Assembly (NCBI GenBank): GCA_016711205.1
Contig: JADJTM010000001.1
Location: 1,302,001 to 1,366,000, forward strand
Length of the DNA stretch: 64,000 bases
Reading direction: 5' to 3'
DNA from: Micropruina sp.
GTDB lineage: Bacteria > Actinomycetota > Actinomycetes > Propionibacteriales > Propionibacteriaceae
The position numbers and the translations under genes were made by a program. Shown here piece after piece: positions 8,580 to 20,363 of the stretch. Position 1 is the first letter of the stretch; each line of letters opens with the position of its first letter. The notes under the pieces were generated by a model. The model made no database searches and was not told the DNA's origin. It saw only the letters and a program-made list of their open reading frames with translations.

Positions 8580-9407
8580 TCATGGGGTTTGGACGGCTGC
8601 GGCCAGCAGCCTGTCGACCCGGTCGTGCAGGGCGGCTGCGTCCGGCCCGGCACCGATCACGTCGCGGCTGACCGCCGGCAGCACCACGTCGACCGCGTCG
8701 CCGAACAGCGCAGGCAGGTCTTCGATCCGGCCGCCCTGAAAGCCGATGCCGGGCACCAGGATCGACGCGTTGAACCCCGACACGTCGCAACCCAGGTCGT
8801 TGTGGGTCCCGCCGACCACCAGACCGATCGCCGCCTGCCTGGACGCCGCGTTGGCGCTGCTCGCAGCGTCGATGATCTCTTGCGCGACCGAGCCCTCGTG
8901 GTCCTCGCCGAGCGCCAGCTGCACCAGATGGCCCTCCGGGTTGGACGTGCGGGCCAGCACGTACACGCCCCGTCCGAACCGGTGCGCCGCATCGAACGCG
9001 GGCTGCAGCGAACCGAAGCCGAGGTAGGGCGACACGGTGATCGCATCGGCGGCCAGCGGGGCCCCGTCCACCAGGTAGGCGTCGGCGTAGGCGCCCATCG
9101 TCGAGCCGATATCGCCGCGCTTGACGTCGAGAATGCTCAACGCCCCGACCGCTTCGATGTCGCGGAGCACCCGCTCCAGCACGGCGATGCCGGCCGAGCC
9201 GTGCCGCTCGAAGAACGCCGACTGCGGCTTGAACACGGCCACCCGCTCGCCGAGCACCTCGACGATGCGGCGGGCGAAACGCTCGAGCCCGGACGGGTCG
9301 TCCGCCACCCCCCACGCCTTCAGCAACGGCGGGTGCGGGTCGATGCCGACGCACAGGTTGCCGCGCGCGTCGGTGCGTGCGTTCAACCGCTGCCAGTAGG
9401 TGCTCAT
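8580..9407 (-). CDS. pyrF: Orotidine-5'-phosphate decarboxylase (type 2)
   Basis: 275 residues; the last step of UMP synthesis. The long form and the motif LDVKRGDIGSTM, with the catalytic Lys and Asp, mark the actinobacterial type 2 subfamily. Other conserved parts are CVGIDPHPPLLKAWG, KPQSAFFERHG and the C-terminal phosphate-binding region ASILVPGIGFQGG. The start is the ATG at 9407, with GAGGAG upstream, overlapping the pyrD stop as ATGA. It is the last gene of a carA-carB-pyrD-pyrF unit. Confidence 0.96.
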   Translation of the reverse strand: MSTYWQRLNARTDARGNLCVGIDPHPPLLKAWGVADDPSGLERFARRIVEVLGERVAVFKPQSAFFERHGSAGIAVLERVLRDIEAVGALSILDVKRGDIGSTMGAYADAYLVDGAPLAADAITVSPYLGFGSLQPAFDAAHRFGRGVYVLARTSNPEGHLVQLALGEDHEGSVAQEIIDAASSANAASRQAAIGLVVGGTHNDLGCDVSGFNASILVPGIGFQGGRIEDLPALFGDAVDVVLPAVSRDVIGAGPDAAALHDRVDRLLAAAVQTP

Positions 9408-10507
9408 GGCGTGCTCCTCGTCAGTGAGTGGCCCGGGTCGACGCTGCGTCGGGTCCATGCGTTGATCCGGGCCGGCAGCGCCGGCCCGGCGTAGATGAAG
9501 CCGGTGTAGAGCTGCACCAACGGCGCGCCCAGGTCGAACATCGCCGACGCGTCATCGGCGGTCATGATGCCGCCGGAGGCGATCACCGGCAGGTCGGTGT
9601 GCCGGGTCAGGTAGCCGACCACCTCGCGGGCGCGCACGCTCAGCGGTGCGCCCGACATGCCTCCCGCCTCGGCAGCCAGCGGCTGATCGGCCGGGTCGAG
9701 ACCGTCGCGGGCCAGCGTGGTGTTGGTGGCGATCAGGCCGGCCACGCCGGCGTCCAGACCGGCCGCCAGCACCTCGTCGATCTGCGACTCGGTCAGGTCG
9801 GGGGCGATCTTGACGAACAGCGGCACCCGTCCGGCGGCCCGCTCGACCAGCGCCGTCAGCAACGCACCCAGGGCTCCTCCGTCCTGCAGGGTGCGCAGTC
9901 CCGGCGTGTTGGGGCTGGACACGTTGACCGCCACATAGTCGGCGTGCGGGGCCACCAGAGCGAGGGAGGTGAGGTAGTCGTCCACGGCGGCGTCGACCGG
10001 CACCACCTTGGTCTTGCCGATCGAGATGCCGATCGGAATGCCGGCCCCCTCGTTGCCGCGGTACACCCCCAGCAGCGACAACTCGTGGTGCAACCGCGCA
10101 GCCCCGGCGTTGTTGAACCCCATCCGGTTGATCAGCGCCTTCGAGCGCGGCAGCCGGAACACCCGTGGACGCTCGTTGCCCGGTTGCGGCTGCGCGGTCA
10201 CGGTGCCCAGTTCGGCGAACCCGAAGCCCAGCGCCTGCCAGGCGAGCGCGGCGCGTCCGTTCTTGTCGAGACCGGCGGCCACGCCGACCCGGCCCGGAAA
10301 GCGGATGCCGGCGACGGTGACCGGCGCCCCGCGGCTGCCGGCCGCCAGCCGTGCCGCCCGGACCGCCAGCGGCGAATGGCTGAGCCGGGCCAGGTTGTCG
10401 ATCATCGTTTCGTGGATCGCCTCGGGATCGCCGTGGTACGAACCGAACATCACCGGACGGACGAGGGCCCGGTAGCCCCCGTCGATCAGGCCGACCCGGG
10501 GATTCAC
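9404..10507 (-). CDS. pyrD: Dihydroorotate dehydrogenase (quinone, class 2)
   Basis: 367 residues from GTG 10507. It oxidises dihydroorotate to orotate and passes electrons to quinone at the membrane. Class 2 features are an N-terminal helical extension (VNPRVGLIDGGYRALVRPVM onward), FPGRVGVAAGLDKNG, the active-site serine in YVAVNVSSPNTPGLR, LFVKIAPDL and the FMN phosphate site VIASGGIMTADDA. It lies 7 bp after carB and overlaps pyrF. Confidence 0.95.
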   Translation of the reverse strand: MNPRVGLIDGGYRALVRPVMFGSYHGDPEAIHETMIDNLARLSHSPLAVRAARLAAGSRGAPVTVAGIRFPGRVGVAAGLDKNGRAALAWQALGFGFAELGTVTAQPQPGNERPRVFRLPRSKALINRMGFNNAGAARLHHELSLLGVYRGNEGAGIPIGISIGKTKVVPVDAAVDDYLTSLALVAPHADYVAVNVSSPNTPGLRTLQDGGALGALLTALVERAAGRVPLFVKIAPDLTESQIDEVLAAGLDAGVAGLIATNTTLARDGLDPADQPLAAEAGGMSGAPLSVRAREVVGYLTRHTDLPVIASGGIMTADDASAMFDLGAPLVQLYTGFIYAGPALPARINAWTRRSVDPGHSLTRSTP

Positions 10508-10514
10508 GCGTCCA

Positions 10515-13871
<3,357 letters not shown>

Positions 13872-13872
<1 letters not shown>

Positions 13873-15053
13873 CAGTGCTCAGCCTGGCGTCGGGGCGCCG
13901 TGGGTGGGTGGGGGCGCGGTGCCATCACGTCGACGAAACGGTCGAACAGGTAGGCCGAATCGTGCGGGCCGGCCGCCGCTTCGGGGTGGTACTGCACCGA
14001 GAAGGCCAGCAGGTTGCCGGCGTCGTCGGTGAGTTCGAGGCCCTCGACGACGTCGTCGTTGAGGCAGATGTGACTGACCCGGGCCTGCCCCCAGCGAGTC
14101 GGGGTGGCGCGCTCGAGCGGGGCGTCCACGGCGAACCCGTGGTTCTGCGAGGTGATCTCGACCTTGCCCGTGCGAAGATCCTTGACCGGCTGGTTGATGC
14201 CGCGATGGCCGTATTTCAGCTTGTAGGTGCCGAAACCGAGGGCCCGGCCGAAGATCTGGTTGCCGAAACAGATGCCGAAGTAGGGGTAGCCCTCATCGAG
14301 CACGCCCTGCAGCAACCGCATCGGGGCGTCCGCGGTGGCCGGGTCGCCCGGGCCGTTGGAGAAGAAGACCCCGTCGGGGTTGATGCTGCGCAGTTCGTCC
14401 ATGGTGGCGGTGGCGGGCAGCACGTGCACCTCGATGCCGCGCTGCGCCATGCGGGTGGGCGTCATGTCCTTGATGCCGAGGTCGATGGCCGCAACGGTGA
14501 GCCGCTTCTCGCCCACCGGCGCGATCACCTGGGCTTTTGACAGGGTGACGTCGGCGACCAGATCGGCGCCGGCCATGACGGGCGTCTGCAGCACCTTGGC
14601 GAGCAACCTGTCGGGGTCGAGCTCGGTGGTCGAGATGCCGACCCGCATCGCGCCGCGCTCACGCAGGTGCCGGGTCAGGGCACGGGTGTCGAGCTCGGCG
14701 ATGCCGACCACACCCTGGTTGCGCAACTCGTCGTCCAGCGAACGGTTCGAGCGCCAGTTGGACCGCACCCGCGACAGGTCACGCACCACATAGCCGGCCA
14801 CCCAGATGCGCCGCGACTCGTCGTCCTCGTCGTTCCAGCCGGTGTTGCCGATGTGCGGAGCGGTGGCCACCACCACCTGACGGTGGTAGCTCGGGTCGGT
14901 CAGCGTCTCTTGGTAGCCGGACATGCCGGTGCAGAACACCGCCTCACCGAAGACTTCGCCGGTGGCGCCGAAGGAGAGACCGCGAAAGGACCGTCCATCT
15001 TCGAGAACCAACAAGGCCGGGGTCTGTTCGCGTTCGAAGAAGCCTGAAGGCAT
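13872..15053 (-). CDS. carA: Carbamoyl-phosphate synthase small subunit
   Basis: 393 residues from ATG 15053 (MPSGFFEREQTPALLVLEDG), with AAAGGA as ribosome site. It is the glutaminase partner of CarB. The N-terminal CPSase small domain contains FCTGMSGYQETLTDPSYH. The C-terminal class I amidotransferase domain has the nucleophile in YFGICFGNQIFGRALG (Asn where E. coli has His after the glycine) and the catalytic VQYHPEA. First gene of the car-pyrD-pyrF unit. PyrR, pyrB and pyrC, which often precede it in actinobacteria, are absent here. Confidence 0.96.
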
Positions 15054-15065
15054 GGGCGTCCTTTC

Positions 15066-15084
15066 CCCACCGAGAGCCGGTGGG
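15066..15084 (-). promoter_or_regulatory. Leader hairpin just upstream of carA
   Basis: CCCACCG and CGGTGGG pair perfectly around a 5-nt loop, directly 5' of the carA ribosome site on the minus strand. It could affect initiation or be part of a leader. No attenuator or PyrR anti-terminator pair could be drawn with confidence. Confidence 0.35.
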
Positions 15085-15178
15085 CTCAAAACTGTCCCGA
15101 GGTTATCAAAGCCACGGCGAGCTCCACGACCACGCCGGATCGCGGGCGGCCGTCCGAAAAGTGCACGCCAGCCGCGGC

Positions 15179-15202
15179 GACACGCCCGCTGGCGGGCGTG
15201 TC
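15179..15202. promoter_or_regulatory. Perfect 11-bp dyad in the carA / DUF559 divergent region
   Basis: GACACGCCCGC and GCGGGCGTGTC are separated by only 2 nt. The dyad sits in the 239-bp divergent gap between carA (minus) and the DUF559 gene (plus). The same gap has three AAAGTGC words (near 15158, 15231, 15276). It may be an operator for one or both genes. Confidence 0.45.
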
Positions 15203-15292
15203 ACCTCGGCTGTCGTGCGGTTCTCTGACGAAAGTGCGGCCAATCGTGGGGGTGCACTCACAAAAGGGGGGTCAAAAAGTGCATTCAAGGGT

Positions 15293-16168
15293 ATGGACAC
15301 TTACTACGAACCGATCGCCGAACTGCTGCGCACCGAGGGCGGGGTGTTGGCCCGGCGCAACAACCTGACCATCCGGCATCAACTCGAGCACCTCGTGCAA
15401 CAAGGACAGCTGCGGGCACTGCTGCCGGGCGTCTACACCGACCTCGAACCGACCTGGCAGGCCCGCATCCGCGCCGCGGGCATGTTTCGCCCCGATTGCG
15501 TGATCACCGGTGCGGCAGCCGCGGTCATGACCTGGTGGCCCGAGTGCCCGATCACAGCGGTCTGCGCTGCGACGAAGCAGCCGGTCCGCACGTGCGCCAA
15601 GGGATTCAACTGGGAGCGGCGTTCAATACCGGCGGACCTGGTCGTTGACTCCGGCGTTCTGCGCGTCGCGTCGCCGGCGCTGTCGGTGCTTGACCTGATA
15701 CCGATTCTGGGGGGCGCGGTGATCGATGAAGCCCTGCGCCGGCAATCGGTCACCCTTGAGCACCTCGCTGAAGCGTTCCGGCAGACCCCGGCCCGGCCCG
15801 GCAATCGGCAGCGGGCTGCCCTGATCCACGATTCTCGCGATCGACCGTGGTCGCCCGCCGAACGTACCGCCCATCACCTGCTGCGGCAGGCCGGCATCAA
15901 CGGGTGGCGAACCAATCGCCGGGTGATGGTCAAGGGTGTCGGCTACGTGGTGGATCTCGTCTTTCAGCAGCAGCGCGTCGCCGTCGAGATCGACGGCTGG
16001 AGCTATCACGGCAGTCGCGAGTCCTTCATCAAGGACCGCTGGCGCTACGCCCGGCTGGCCGCCGCGGGCTGGTGCGTGCTGCCGTTCGCGGCCAGCGAAC
16101 TCGACGACGCACCGGACGAGTTCGTTGCGGTCGTTCGTGACGCGCTTCGCATGCGGGCGCAGGGCTGA
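15293..16168 (+). CDS. AbiEi-like winged-helix protein with C-terminal DUF559 nuclease-like domain
   Basis: 291 residues from ATG 15293. The N-terminal half looks like the type IV toxin-antitoxin antitoxin (AbiEi) winged helix: LLRTEGGVLARRNNLTIRHQ, then QGQLRALLPGVYTDLEP. The C-terminal DUF559 domain has a PD-(D/E)XK-like core, VVDLVFQQQRVAVEIDGWSY, then RESFIKDRWRYARLAAAGW and a terminal strand VLPFAAS. D, E and K-like positions are present, so nuclease activity is possible but unproven. No AbiEii toxin gene is adjacent. Such stand-alone fusions are common in actinobacteria and their function is unknown. It sits on the opposite strand to its neighbours, between nusB and carA. Confidence 0.75.
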   Translation: MDTYYEPIAELLRTEGGVLARRNNLTIRHQLEHLVQQGQLRALLPGVYTDLEPTWQARIRAAGMFRPDCVITGAAAAVMTWWPECPITAVCAATKQPVRTCAKGFNWERRSIPADLVVDSGVLRVASPALSVLDLIPILGGAVIDEALRRQSVTLEHLAEAFRQTPARPGNRQRAALIHDSRDRPWSPAERTAHHLLRQAGINGWRTNRRVMVKGVGYVVDLVFQQQRVAVEIDGWSYHGSRESFIKDRWRYARLAAAGWCVLPFAASELDDAPDEFVAVVRDALRMRAQG

Positions 16169-16203
16169 GCTTCAGAGAATCGCACGTCAGCTTGAGCGAC
16201 ACC

Positions 16204-16245
16204 CCGCTGCCTCGGCGTGGTCGACGCGCCGAGCGTGCGGTTTTT
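16204..16245 (+). terminator. Rho-independent-like terminator after the DUF559 gene
   Basis: Stem CTCGGCG/CGCCGAG with outer CCGC/GCGG pairs across a small internal loop, followed at once by TTTTT. It lies 36 bp after the stop of the DUF559 gene. Confidence 0.5.
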
Positions 16246-16317
16246 GGACGCTGCTCACCAGCCGGCCGGGAGGGGGACCCGGCAGGCGGCCAACATGAGA
16301 ATCGCTAGGGTCGGGTT

Positions 16318-17343
16318 ATGACCGAGATCTCCGCACCGGCCATCCAGACCCCCGACGTTCCGCAGCCCACGTCGCTGCCGCGCGGGGTGACGGTGCGTCC
16401 GGCGGCACCCGGTGACGTCGCGGCCCTGGTCAGCCTGCTGCGCGGTGACGAACTCGCGGCCTCGGGTGAGAGTTCGATGACCGAGACCGAGGTGGCGGCG
16501 ACGTTCGAGAGCTCCCGGGCGCGCGAGCGGCTGATCGGGCGGGTACTGGAGCGCGACGGTGCGCTGATCGGCCTGTGGCGGGTCGGCCGCAACTTCGACG
16601 CCAAGTACAGTTTCGCGATCGCGATCGACCGCAGGCTGCCCGCGCCGCTGGTGGACGAGCTGTGGCAGCAGGGCCTGCAGTGGTCCGAGGCGGTCGCCCT
16701 TTCGGTTGCCGCCGCCCGGGGCATCGACCGTCCGCGCGCCGACCTGTGGGTGTTCGAGAACGACGACCTGGCCCGACGGCACGCCGAGGCGGCCGGGTTC
16801 GAGCAGGTGCGCGCGTTCATCGAGATGCAGCTCGACCTACCCGGGTACGCCGCCCCGACCGGGGCTTCGGCGGTCACGTTGCGCCGCGCCGAGGTCACCG
16901 ACGCCGGCAGTCCCGACCTGCGCGCCATGTACGAGGTGATCACCGAATCGTTCCGCGACCACTTCGACTTCACCGAGCGCACCTTCGATGACTGGGCCGA
17001 GTCGCGGTTGCAGGATCCGCTGCGAGCGCTCGATCACTGGTATTTCGCCGAGCTGGACGGGATGGTCGTCGGCGGCCTGGTCGGTCACAACGCCTACCTT
17101 CAAAGCGATGACGCCGGCTATGTCGCGAACCTGGGTGTGCTGCGCTCCGGACGCGGCCGAGGCGCAGCCAAAGCGCTGCTGCGGGCCAGCTTCGCCCGCT
17201 ACGCCGCCGACGGACGTGCCGCGGTCAAGTTGCACGTGGATGCCGAAAGCCCCACCGGAGCGACCCACCTGTATGAGTCGGTGGGCATGTACCGGCGCAT
17301 GGTCGGCTACGACTTTCACAAGTCGCTCGGCCCCACCGATTGA
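16318..17343 (+). CDS. Tandem GNAT-family N-acetyltransferase
   Basis: 341 residues with two GNAT folds. The first (about 25-175) is degenerate: VTVRPAAPGDVAALVSLLRG is followed by no clear acetyl-CoA loop. The second (about 190-335) is intact, with NLGVLRSGRGRGAAKALLRA as the acetyl-CoA pyrophosphate loop and AESPTGATHLYESVGMY at the C-terminal end. The layout resembles mycothiol synthase MshD, but the sequence does not allow that assignment and the substrate is unknown. The gene converges on nusB with only 9 bp between stops. Confidence 0.82.
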   Translation: MTEISAPAIQTPDVPQPTSLPRGVTVRPAAPGDVAALVSLLRGDELAASGESSMTETEVAATFESSRARERLIGRVLERDGALIGLWRVGRNFDAKYSFAIAIDRRLPAPLVDELWQQGLQWSEAVALSVAAARGIDRPRADLWVFENDDLARRHAEAAGFEQVRAFIEMQLDLPGYAAPTGASAVTLRRAEVTDAGSPDLRAMYEVITESFRDHFDFTERTFDDWAESRLQDPLRALDHWYFAELDGMVVGGLVGHNAYLQSDDAGYVANLGVLRSGRGRGAAKALLRASFARYAADGRAAVKLHVDAESPTGATHLYESVGMYRRMVGYDFHKSLGPTD

Positions 17344-17352
17344 CCCCGAGGG

Positions 17353-17874
17353 TCAGGACCGGCTCGCCTCGATGCGCTGCCGCGCGCGGGCGAGCAGGCC
17401 GTTGAGAAAGCCGGCCGAGTCGTCGGTACTGAGTTCCTGCGCCAACTGGACGGCCTGCTGCAGCACCACCTCGGCCGAGGTGGTGGCGTCCAGCAGTTCC
17501 CAGACGGCGATCCGGGCCAGGGTGCGATCGACCCGGGGCATGCGTTCCAGCGTCCAGTCGGCGACCAGGCAGCCGGCGATCAACTCGTCGATCTCACGTC
17601 GCCGGGCCAGCACGCCGTCGACCACGGTCGTGGTGAAGGCCCGCACCGGGGGGTCGGCCTCGGCGGTGTGCAGGCGCAGCACCTCACCGGCGTCCACACC
17701 CCGCAGGTCGGCCTCGAACAGCACGTCCAGCGCGCGCTTGCGGGCCTTGGTGCGCGACGAGCCGCGGGCGGGTGCCGGGGTCGGCACCGTTTCGATCAGT
17801 TCGGCCACCGTGCCGTCGGGCGTGGTGATGCGCTTGCGGGGGGCGTCCGCGGTGGTGACAGGGTCAGCGGGCAA
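17353..17874 (-). CDS. nusB: Transcription antitermination factor NusB
   Basis: 173 residues from TTG 17874. With NusE, NusB binds boxA in rRNA leaders. The conserved domain starts near residue 42 (RTKARKRALDVLFEADLRGV) and continues with DWTLERMPRVDRTLARIAVWELL and TDDSAGFLNGLL. The first ~40 residues are a variable, probably disordered, extension. It lies 5 bp after efp, the usual actinobacterial pair. Confidence 0.94.
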   Translation of the reverse strand: MPADPVTTADAPRKRITTPDGTVAELIETVPTPAPARGSSRTKARKRALDVLFEADLRGVDAGEVLRLHTAEADPPVRAFTTTVVDGVLARRREIDELIAGCLVADWTLERMPRVDRTLARIAVWELLDATTSAEVVLQQAVQLAQELSTDDSAGFLNGLLARARQRIEASRS

Positions 17875-17879
17875 GGGGG

Positions 17880-18437
17880 TCAGACCCGACCCAGGTAGCT
17901 GCCGTCGCGGGTGTCGACCTTGACCCGCTCCCCGGTGGTGATGAACAGCGGCACCTGAATCTGCAGGCCGGTCTCGACGGTGGCGGGCTTGGTGCCGCCG
18001 GTGGAGCGGTCGCCCTGCAGGCCGGGTTCGGTGTAGGTGACCTCGAGCTCGACCGAGGCCGGCAGGTCGATGTAGAGCGGGTTGCCCTCATGCAGCGCCA
18101 CGGTGGCGGTCTGGTTCTCGAGCAGATACCCCTTGGCGTCACCCACGGTGGCATCGGGAATGATGAGCTGGTCGTAGGTGGCGGTGTCCATGAACACGTA
18201 CCCGTCGCCGTCGTGGTAGAGGTACTGCATCTCGCGCCGGTCGACGGTGGCGGTGTCGACCTTGGTGTCGGAGTTGAACGTGCGATCGACCACCTTGCCG
18301 CTCAGCACATGCTTGAGCTTGGTGCGCACCACCGTGTTGCCCTTGCCGGGCTTGTGGTGCTGAAACCACAGCACCTGCCACAGCTGACCGTCGAGGTCGA
18401 GCACCATGCCGTTCTTCAGATCGTTGGTGGAAGCCAC
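17880..18437 (-). CDS. efp: Elongation factor P
   Basis: 185 residues, full length with KOW, OB and C-terminal domains. It rescues ribosomes stalled at consecutive prolines. The start is MASTNDLKNGMVLDLDGQLW. The tip loop is HHKPGKGNTVVRTKLKHV with the Lys of PGKG. The conserved C-terminal part reads VETGLQIQVPLFITTGERVK, then DTRDGSYLGRV. No PoxA/EpmB or rhamnosylation gene is in the window. Efp is separated from paiB by a family B inverted repeat. Confidence 0.96.
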   Translation of the reverse strand: MASTNDLKNGMVLDLDGQLWQVLWFQHHKPGKGNTVVRTKLKHVLSGKVVDRTFNSDTKVDTATVDRREMQYLYHDGDGYVFMDTATYDQLIIPDATVGDAKGYLLENQTATVALHEGNPLYIDLPASVELEVTYTEPGLQGDRSTGGTKPATVETGLQIQVPLFITTGERVKVDTRDGSYLGRV

Positions 18438-18521
18438 GTGGAAACCCTTCGTTCACCGCTTGCGAGCCGACCGCCCAGTCTAGCCGGGGGCCCCCGATGA
18501 GCACCAAACGAGGCGACCGGG

Positions 18522-18596
18522 AATGGGGACGGTTCCCTTCCCCGTCGGCACGCCTCGTCCCCGGCGCACGCGACCGGGAAAGGAACCGTCCCCATT
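18522..18596. repeat. Family B inverted repeat, copy 1
   Basis: Arms 18522-18547 (AATGGGGACGGTTCC onward) and 18571-18596 (ending GGAACCGTCCCCATT) match at 24 of 26 positions. The right end touches the TAA stop codon of the paiB-like gene (18595-18597). It could act as its 3' hairpin. The motif recurs at 58857 and 61266. Confidence 0.75.
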
Positions 18597-19278
18597 ACTC
18601 GCCGGTCACCCGATCCGGACGGCGGCGCGCAGCCACATCGGCGATCAGCGCCGCCCGGCGTTCCGAGGCGGGCAAGGCGTACTCGGTCACCAGGTCCGCC
18701 ATCACCTCGGCACCCGCCCCGTCCAGGCCCCCGATGACACCACGGACGTCGTCGGGCGTGCGGTTCTGGCTGAGCTTGGCCTTGGCCTCGACGCGGGTCA
18801 CCTGCAGTTGCAGCCCGACGATCGCCCGCAGTTGACCCCCGAGGTAGTGGGCGGGCATGTCGGCCATGCCGACCTCGGTTTCGTGCACCGCCATCAGACG
18901 CTGCACCGCCATCGTCGTCCAGGCCAGGTCGTCGTGCACGATCAGCCGGCCGTACATGTGCAGCGTGACGTAGTCCCAGGTCGGCACGTACTGGCCGGAC
19001 TCGGCCGCCGAGGGGTACCACAGCGACGAGATGTAGTCGCTGGCCATCGTGATCACGAACAGCGCCTCGCCCTCGACCGCCTCGCGCCATTGCCGGTTCG
19101 GACGGGCCACGTGCAGCACCAGGCTGCCCTGTTCGCCCATGGCGCCGTCGAACACGTAGGGCAGGTGCGTGGCCAGCAGCCCGCTGGGCCCGTGCGTGAT
19201 CAGGTCGCCCACCCCCGGCGCGGCCAGCATGCGTGCCTGCAGGTCGGCCGGCATGCCGAAGTGCCGTGGCGTGTACAT
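18595..19278 (-). CDS. PaiB-family FMN-binding protein
   Basis: 227 residues. It begins MYTPRHFGMPADLQARMLAA, a typical PaiB start, and has the split-barrel flavin-binding signatures SGLLATHLPYVFD, ASDYISSLWYPSAAESG and VPTWDYVTLHMYGRL. The end of the domain carries LGGQLRAIVGLQLQVTRVEA, then KAKLSQNR. PaiB in Bacillus is called a negative regulator of sporulation and degradative enzymes; the molecular role is uncertain and no DNA-binding domain is visible. Its ATG overlaps the aroB stop (TGATG), so it is translated with the shikimate genes. The TAA stop lies within the edge of a family B repeat. Confidence 0.88.
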   Translation of the reverse strand: MYTPRHFGMPADLQARMLAAPGVGDLITHGPSGLLATHLPYVFDGAMGEQGSLVLHVARPNRQWREAVEGEALFVITMASDYISSLWYPSAAESGQYVPTWDYVTLHMYGRLIVHDDLAWTTMAVQRLMAVHETEVGMADMPAHYLGGQLRAIVGLQLQVTRVEAKAKLSQNRTPDDVRGVIGGLDGAGAEVMADLVTEYALPASERRAALIADVAARRRPDRVTGE

Positions 19279-20363
19279 CAGCGCGTGCTGAGCGCCATGA
19301 ACGCCGCTTCGAGCACCGCCTCGTCCGGGCTCTCGACGATCCTGGCGCGAGCCAGCCCCTCGAGCACCACGAACCGCAGCGCGGACGCCCGGGTCTTCTT
19401 GTCCAGGTTCATCGCCTCACGCAATGCCGGCCAAGCCTCCGTCGGATACGAGGTCGGCAGGCCGAGCTCGTGCAGCAGCCGGTGATGCCGCTCGACGGTG
19501 TCGTCGTCCAGCAGACCCAGCCGACGGCTCAGTTCGGCCACGAACGCCATCCCGACGCTGATCGCCTCGCCGTGCCGCCAGGTGAAACCCTGGTGCCGCT
19601 CGATCGCGTGGCCCAGGGTGTGGCCGTAGTTGAGCACCTCACGACCCAGGTCGCGACCGACGGACGTGCGTTCGCGCAGGTCACTGCCGACCACCGCGGC
19701 CTTCACCTCGATCGAGCGTTTGATCAGCGCGCAGATCACGTCGCCGCGCGGGTCGAGGGCCAGCGCCGGATCGTCCTCGATGATGGTCAGGATCGCCGGG
19801 TCGGCGATGAAGCCGGCCTTCACCACCTCGGCCAGGCCCGAACGAAGCTCGGCCGGCGGCAGTTCGGCCAGAAACAGCAGGTCGCACAGCACGGTGTAAG
19901 GCTCGTAAAAGGCCCCGACCAGGTTCTTGCCCGCATCCAGGTTGATGCCGGTCTTACCTCCGACGGCCGCGTCCACCATGCCCAGCACGGTGGTCGGCAC
20001 CGAGACGTAGCGGACGCCCCGCAGCCACGTCGCAGCCACGAAGCCGGCCAGGTCGGTGGTCGAGCCGCCGCCCATGCCGACGATCGCGTCCGAGCGGGTG
20101 AACCCCGCCGCCGCGAGCCGATCCCAGCACTGCTGCAGCATCTCGGTGGTCTTGGCGCGCTCGCCGTCCGGTACCTCGATCAGCATCACCTCGGCGTCGC
20201 AGCCGGTTCCGATGCGCTCGGCGGACGCCCGCATCACCGGCGGGTGGATCACCGCGATGCGTTGCACGTCCGCCAGATACTGGGGCAGAAACTCCAAAGC
20301 GCCATTGCCCACCACGACCTGGTAGGGCCGCTCGGCGGTCACGTCGATGGTCGACAACCTCAC
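19278..20363 (-). CDS. aroB: 3-dehydroquinate synthase
   Basis: 361 residues from GTG 20363. It converts DAHP to 3-dehydroquinate using NAD and zinc. The signatures are MGGGSTTDLAGFVAATWLRG, then YVSVPTTVLGMVDAAVGGKT and GINLDAGKNLVGAFYEP. The metal ligands appear in SGLAEVVKAGFI, NYGHTLGHAIE and RHGEAISVGM. The start overlaps the aroK stop as GTGA. Confidence 0.96.
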   Translation of the reverse strand: MRLSTIDVTAERPYQVVVGNGALEFLPQYLADVQRIAVIHPPVMRASAERIGTGCDAEVMLIEVPDGERAKTTEMLQQCWDRLAAAGFTRSDAIVGMGGGSTTDLAGFVAATWLRGVRYVSVPTTVLGMVDAAVGGKTGINLDAGKNLVGAFYEPYTVLCDLLFLAELPPAELRSGLAEVVKAGFIADPAILTIIEDDPALALDPRGDVICALIKRSIEVKAAVVGSDLRERTSVGRDLGREVLNYGHTLGHAIERHQGFTWRHGEAISVGMAFVAELSRRLGLLDDDTVERHHRLLHELGLPTSYPTEAWPALREAMNLDKKTRASALRFVVLEGLARARIVESPDEAVLEAAFMALSTR

